A stretch of 9,801 bases of DNA from Clostridiales bacterium (GTDB taxonomy: Bacteria > Bacillota > Clostridia > Oscillospirales > Oscillospiraceae), in assembly GCA_020861055.1 (NCBI GenBank), contig JAJBTD010000185.1, positions 1 to 9,801 of the forward strand. The letters run 5' to 3'. Position 1 is the stretch's first letter; every line of letters begins with the position of its first letter. A model generated the notes under the pieces. It did no database searches. It was given only the letters and a program-made list of their open reading frames with translations, and was not told where the DNA came from. A program made the position numbers and the translations under genes. Shown here one piece after another: positions 6,440 through 9,801 of the stretch.

Positions 6440-6447
6440 GTTTTCAT
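6436..6447 (-). other. three-codon minicistron overlapping the adhesin start
   Basis: On the minus strand ATG AAA ACA TGA begins only 3 nt after AGGA and its stop overlaps the adhesin ATG as ATGA. It may be chance. If translated, it would couple termination to initiation of the adhesin. Confidence 0.25.
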
Positions 6448-6646
6448 AGTTCCTTTCCGAGTTGGGGCCTGGCTTTCACTGGTGAAGGACATCCTGCCCG
6501 TGGAAACAGACAGAGTGCGCCTCTGGGTTGATATTGCTTGCGTTTGGAAAGGAAAAATGAGTTCAGCTATGCTTTGCTTGCTAAGAGGACGCTCGCTTCA
6601 ACCGTCGCTGTTGATTCTCCTTCCGGGTAAACTTACACTTGTTTTT

Positions 6647-6675
6647 ATTGTAACCGCCGGACTGCTTTTTTTCAA
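6647..6675 (-). promoter_or_regulatory. promoter of the surface adhesin
   Basis: On the minus strand TTGAAA (6675-6670) is followed after exactly 17 bp by TACAAT (6652-6647). Transcription would start near 6640, leaving an untranslated leader of about 200 nt before the ATG at 6439. Confidence 0.65.
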
Positions 6676-6755
6676 TACCTCCGGGATAAAAAAATCTGCA
6701 AGGGGGGGAATGGAAACCGGTGCCGGGTCCGCGATCCCCGTCCAGCAGCGTTATC

Positions 6756-6800
6756 GGCATTTTTTCACAAAAACAAGGCATTTTCTCTTGTCATTTTTTC
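6756..6800 (+). repeat. three short direct repeats at the GH3 promoter
   Basis: GGCATTTTTTC (6756-6766), GGCATTTTCTC (6777-6787) and GTCATTTTTTC (6790-6800) differ by one or two bases. The first two are 21 bp apart, two helical turns, and the second ends exactly at the -35 element; the third overlaps it. The arrangement suggests regulator sites, although T-rich sequence makes chance similarity possible. Confidence 0.4.
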
Positions 6801-6864
6801 CTGCCTATGCTATGATGGGGACAATATCAGACAATGCAAGGTAAATCCGCATCAGAAAATGCCT
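6776..6864. repeat. 11-bp inverted repeat flanking the GH3 core promoter
   Basis: AGGCATTTTCT (6776-6786) and AGAAAATGCCT (6854-6864) are perfect reverse complements on either side of the predicted promoter and transcription start, 67 bp apart. This could be a pair of operators for one protein, or chance. Confidence 0.4.
6788..6816 (+). promoter_or_regulatory. promoter of the GH3 gene
   Basis: TTGTCA (6788-6793), a 17-bp spacer, then TATGAT (6811-6816) with an extended -10 TG at 6808-6809. Predicted start is about 6823, just before a possible leader stem. Confidence 0.72.
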
Positions 6865-6888
6865 GACGGCCTCTCTCCATTGTTCTGA
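6827..6888 (+). promoter_or_regulatory. long-range stem in the GH3 leader
   Basis: TCAGACAATG (6827-6836) pairs with CATTGTTCTGA (6878-6888), ten base pairs with one bulged T, enclosing 41 nt that include the smaller hairpin GCAT/ATGC (6849-6852, 6859-6862). It starts at the predicted 5' end of the transcript. It has no T-run and does not resemble a riboswitch I know. Confidence 0.35.
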
Positions 6889-6923
6889 ACGCAACCCATC
6901 GTACCTGCAAAGGAGGAATCCCC

Positions 6924-9801
6924 GTGAACGAGGAAAAAGCAAGAAAAAAAGAACTGAAAAAAGCCTATAAAAAGGCAAAGCGCAAATCCATCCGCCCCTT
7001 TAAGGGCCTGAGCATCCTGTGTATCGTCCTGGCCGTCATCATGGGCCCGGTCTATCTCGTCCTCTCCATGTTTGACAACACTGTGGCGGCCTATGTGGGC
7101 GGCACCTTCTGGGAGCTGGAGAACGAGGACGACAGCGCCGTCTACTTCACCAGCGACTTCGACTCCGTGGAGGAGATGACGGACTACGGCGAGGAGCTGT
7201 GCCAGCTGGTAGAGGCTGAGGGCGCGGCCCTGCTGTTGAATGAGAACAACGCCCTGCCTCTGGACTCCGGGGCGGCGGTGAGCTGCTTCTCCACCTCGTC
7301 GGTGAACTTGGTCTATGGCGGCACCGGCTCCGGCAACATCGACGCCTCCAGCGCCGACACCCTGAAAACCGCTCTGGAGAAGGTTGGCTTCTCGGTGAAC
7401 GATACCCTTTGGAGCTTCTACACCGAGGGAGCCGGTGCGGAGTACGCCCGGCCGGCCACCAGCATGGTGAGCACCGCCAGCGCCTCCGTCTACGAGGCCC
7501 CCTGGAGCGCCTATACTGACGAGGTCATCGACTCTGTGGCCAGCTACGGCGACGCCGCCATCGTGGTACTCTCCCGCATCGGCGGCGAGGGCGCGGACCT
7601 GGAGTATGAGAGCACCAACTACCTGGCTCTGGACGACAACGAGAAAGAGATGATGTCCCAGATCGCCGCCATGAAGGAGGCGGGGACCATCGACAAGATC
7701 ATCGTCCTCATCAACTCCGCCAACGCCCTCCAGGTGGACTTCCTGAAGGACAACGAGTACGGCGTGGATGCCTGTCTGTGGATCGGCGACGTGGGCATCA
7801 CCGGCATCAACGCCGTGGCCGAGATTTTGTGCGGCGACGTAAACCCCTCCGGCAGCCTGGTGGACACCTACTGCTATGACAACTACTCCTCCCCTGCCAT
7901 GGCCAACTTCACCCCTGTGACCTACAGCGGCGACACCAGCGCCATCCCCGACAGCGCAGATACCTACATGATCTATCAGGAGGGTATCTACGTGGGTTAC
8001 AAGTACTACGAGACCCGCTATGAGGACGCGGTCATGGGCACCGGCAACACGGAGGGGTATGTCTACTCCGACGACGTGGCCTTCCCCTTCGGCTACGGTC
8101 TGAGCTACACCACCTTCGCCTACAGCAACATGTCAGTCGCCTACGACGCAGGTGAGGACACCTACACCCTCTCCGTCACCGTCACCAACACCGGGGACAC
8201 CTACTCCGGCAAGGAGACCGTCCAGGTCTATGTCCAGTCCCCCTACACCGACTACGACGTGGAAAACGGCGTGGAGAAGGCCTCCGTCTCTCTGGTAGGC
8301 TTCGGCAAGACGGAAATCCTGGCCCCCGGCGCGTCCGAGACGCTGGAGATTACCGTCAACAAGAGCGACATCGCCTCCTTCGACACCTACGGGGCGGGCA
8401 CCTACATCCTGGACGCCGGAGACTACTACCTGACCGCCGCCACCGACGCCCATGACGCCGTGAACAACATCCTGGCCGCCAAGGGCTACACTGTAGCCGA
8501 CGGCATGACCGCCGACGGGGACGCCTCCCTGGTCTACGGCTGGACGGAGGACGCTCTGGACACCACCACCTATTCTGTCTCCGCCAACGGCACCGAGATT
8601 ACCAACCAGCTCTCCTGCGCCGACCCCAACCTGTACGAGGGCATCGACACGGAGGTCACCTGGCTCTCCCGGAGCGACTGGACGGGCACCTGGCCCTCTG
8701 AGACGATTCAGTTCACCCTGAACGACACCCTCATCGCCGACCTCCAGGACGTGCAGTACGACGCCTCCGACTACGACAGCGTGGAGATGCCCACCCTGAA
8801 CGCCGACAACGGCGTGACCCTGTACGACATGATCGGTCTGGACTACGACGACCCCCTGTGGGACGACCTGCTGGACGAGATGAGCTTTGACGAGATGGTC
8901 AGCCTCATCGGTGACGCCTTCCACTGGACCATGCCGGTGGAGTCCATCCAGGCCCCCGGCACCCGGGACGAAAACGGCCCCCAGGGCCTGACCGCCAGCC
9001 TGCTGGGCTCCGACGCCACCCAGCTGGCCGCCACCGCCTTCACCTCTGAGGACGTGATGGCCGCCACCTTCAACGTGGACATCATGACCGAGATCGGCAA
9101 CGTCATCGGCAACAACTGCCTGGAGGCGGACATCGCCTGTCTCTACGGCCCCGGCAACAACATCCACCGCACCCCCTACGGCGGGCGCAACTTCGAGTAC
9201 TACTCCGAGGACGGCTTCCTGTCCGGCAAGATGAGCCAGTATGAGGTGGCCGCCATCCAGGCCAAGGGCGTCCACGTGGTGATGAAGCACTTCGCCCTCA
9301 ACGACTGCGAGCAGGACCGTCTGGGCCTGGGCGTCTGGATCAACGAGCAGGCCGCCCGTGAGGTCTATCTGAAAGCCTATCAGGCCCCCATCGAGGAGGG
9401 CAACGGCAACGGCGTCATGGTGGCCTACACCCGCTGGGGCTGCACCTGGTCCGGCGGCAACTACGGCCTCATGACCGGCATCCTCCGGGGCGAGTGGGGC
9501 TGTGACGGCATGGTCATCACCGACAACGTCCTGGTCAACTACGTCAACGGCGTGGACGGTGTCATGGCAGGCGTCTCCATCTACGACGCCATGCTGCCCT
9601 ACGTCACCGACCAGCTGCCGGATTACGAGGACGACCCCGTGGTGGTCACCGCCATGCGGGAGGCCGTCCACCACGACCTGTACGCCATCGCCAACTCCGT
9701 GGGTATGAACGGCGTGGGCGAGGACACCACCGTCACCGTCACCATGCCCACCGTGATCTACATGACCCTCATCATCACCTGTGGCGCCACCTTCTTCGCC
9801 A
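6924..9801 (+). CDS. membrane-anchored, circularly permuted GH3 glycoside hydrolase (3' end cut by the window)
   Basis: At least 959 residues without a stop. A lysine-rich start and a membrane helix (about 28-49) are followed by the GH3 C-terminal alpha/beta sandwich domain with SRIGGEGADLE (217-227; E222 is the likely acid/base). Next comes EGIYVGYKYYETRYED, then FPFGYGLSYTTF (387-398) leading into the fibronectin III-like domain. Only after these comes the TIM-barrel domain, with NGPQGL (684-689), RNFEYYSEDG (755-764), KHFALND (788-794) and GMVITDN (nucleophile D867). This order is the reverse of classical GH3 enzymes and matches permuted forms such as Ruminococcus albus beta-glucosidase. 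A second membrane helix begins at about 944 and is cut. Start: the GTG at 6924, with AAGGAGG (6909-6915 region) about 8 nt upstream. Substrate is not predictable; beta-glucosidase or a related exo-glycosidase is likely, acting outside the membrane. Confidence 0.92.
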   Translation, partial: MNEEKARKKELKKAYKKAKRKSIRPFKGLSILCIVLAVIMGPVYLVLSMFDNTVAAYVGGTFWELENEDDSAVYFTSDFDSVEEMTDYGEELCQLVEAEGAALLLNENNALPLDSGAAVSCFSTSSVNLVYGGTGSGNIDASSADTLKTALEKVGFSVNDTLWSFYTEGAGAEYARPATSMVSTASASVYEAPWSAYTDEVIDSVASYGDAAIVVLSRIGGEGADLEYESTNYLALDDNEKEMMSQIAAMKEAGTIDKIIVLINSANALQVDFLKDNEYGVDACLWIGDVGITGINAVAEILCGDVNPSGSLVDTYCYDNYSSPAMANFTPVTYSGDTSAIPDSADTYMIYQEGIYVGYKYYETRYEDAVMGTGNTEGYVYSDDVAFPFGYGLSYTTFAYSNMSVAYDAGEDTYTLSVTVTNTGDTYSGKETVQVYVQSPYTDYDVENGVEKASVSLVGFGKTEILAPGASETLEITVNKSDIASFDTYGAGTYILDAGDYYLTAATDAHDAVNNILAAKGYTVADGMTADGDASLVYGWTEDALDTTTYSVSANGTEITNQLSCADPNLYEGIDTEVTWLSRSDWTGTWPSETIQFTLNDTLIADLQDVQYDASDYDSVEMPTLNADNGVTLYDMIGLDYDDPLWDDLLDEMSFDEMVSLIGDAFHWTMPVESIQAPGTRDENGPQGLTASLLGSDATQLAATAFTSEDVMAATFNVDIMTEIGNVIGNNCLEADIACLYGPGNNIHRTPYGGRNFEYYSEDGFLSGKMSQYEVAAIQAKGVHVVMKHFALNDCEQDRLGLGVWINEQAAREVYLKAYQAPIEEGNGNGVMVAYTRWGCTWSGGNYGLMTGILRGEWGCDGMVITDNVLVNYVNGVDGVMAGVSIYDAMLPYVTDQLPDYEDDPVVVTAMREAVHHDLYAIANSVGMNGVGEDTTVTVTMPTVIYMTLIITCGATFFA

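Larger units (their letters stand above)
6440..6923. promoter_or_regulatory. divergent intergenic control region between the adhesin and GH3 genes
   Basis: This 484-bp stretch holds no convincing gene. It contains a minus-strand promoter (6647-6675) with a leader of about 200 nt for the adhesin, and a plus-strand promoter (6788-6816) with a leader of about 100 nt for the GH3 gene. It also holds copies of a GGCATTTT(T/C)TC motif and a short inverted repeat (TTCAC 6475-6479, GTGAA 6482-6486). It is richer in A+T tracts than the flanking genes. I could not match the adhesin leader to a known riboswitch; a weak CAGAG/CTCTG hairpin (6511-6525) is the only local structure I noted. Confidence 0.7.

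Noticed and set aside
5804..6449. Plus-strand frames of 206 and 126 residues opposite the adhesin start
   Set aside because: Both are mirror images of the acidic, low-complexity region; the Ser-rich one simply reads the Glu codons backwards.
6540..6640. Possible cyclic-di-GMP riboswitch in the adhesin leader (a GCAAAGC fragment on the minus strand)
   Set aside because: Only a few bases match. The paired stems and the surrounding conserved bases of that class are not visible.
6431..6844. A 137-residue plus-strand frame in the intergenic region
   Set aside because: It overlaps the adhesin start, crosses both predicted promoters, and has no ribosome binding site or known domain.
8133..9674. 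A 513-residue open frame on the minus strand
   Set aside because: It lies wholly antisense to the GH3 gene. Its Val/Gly/His/Asp-rich repetitive composition is what the GC-rich third positions of the sense codons produce, and it has no recognisable domain.

Overview
The window looks like chromosomal DNA from a GC-rich gut Firmicute of the Oscillospiraceae/Ruminococcaceae type. This is an inference from gene content: a short RadC-like JAB protein, a QueT transporter behind a leader resembling a class III preQ1 riboswitch, a Cna-B surface protein with an LPXTG-like tail, and a circularly permuted membrane-anchored GH3 enzyme. The promoters I can find fit the ordinary housekeeping (-35/-10) pattern with 17-bp spacers. 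No rRNA, tRNA, CRISPR array, transposase or integrase is visible.

Layout: (1) 81-593, minus: a VanZ-like membrane protein with its own promoter, divergent from (2) a plus-strand housekeeping cluster, pyrE (792-1463), a radC-like gene (1450-2175, overlapping pyrE) and a family 4 uracil-DNA glycosylase (2217-2783), closed by a hairpin at 2786-2815. (3) A second plus-strand unit, promoter 2799-2827, structured preQ1-type leader 2834-2930 and queT (2939-3493). (4) A strong hairpin at 3569-3602 shared with the converging (5) minus-strand surface protein gene (6439 down to 3618). This gene is broken into two reading frames at a run of seven G's (4260-4266). Adding one G would give a single 940-residue adhesin: signal peptide, acidic region, beta-sandwich-like region, parallel beta-helix, two Cna-B domains, sortase-like anchor. 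(6) A 484-bp divergent intergenic region with promoters for both flanking genes and a set of short repeats. (7) 6924 to the window end, plus: a GH3 glycosidase with the domain order reversed from the usual one, a transmembrane helix at the N-terminus and the start of another at the cut C-terminal end.

The pyrE-radC-udg cluster joins pyrimidine synthesis and DNA maintenance. queT brings in a queuosine precursor and is probably switched by that precursor through its leader. The adhesin and the GH3 enzyme are both surface proteins that may deal with glycans, and they share a divergent control region. The most interesting item is the homopolymer frameshift. It cuts the first Cna-B domain between its isopeptide lysine and the partner glutamate/asparagine and removes the cell-wall anchor, as expected for a phase-variable (or slippage-rescued) anchored/released adhesin, unless it is a sequencing error.
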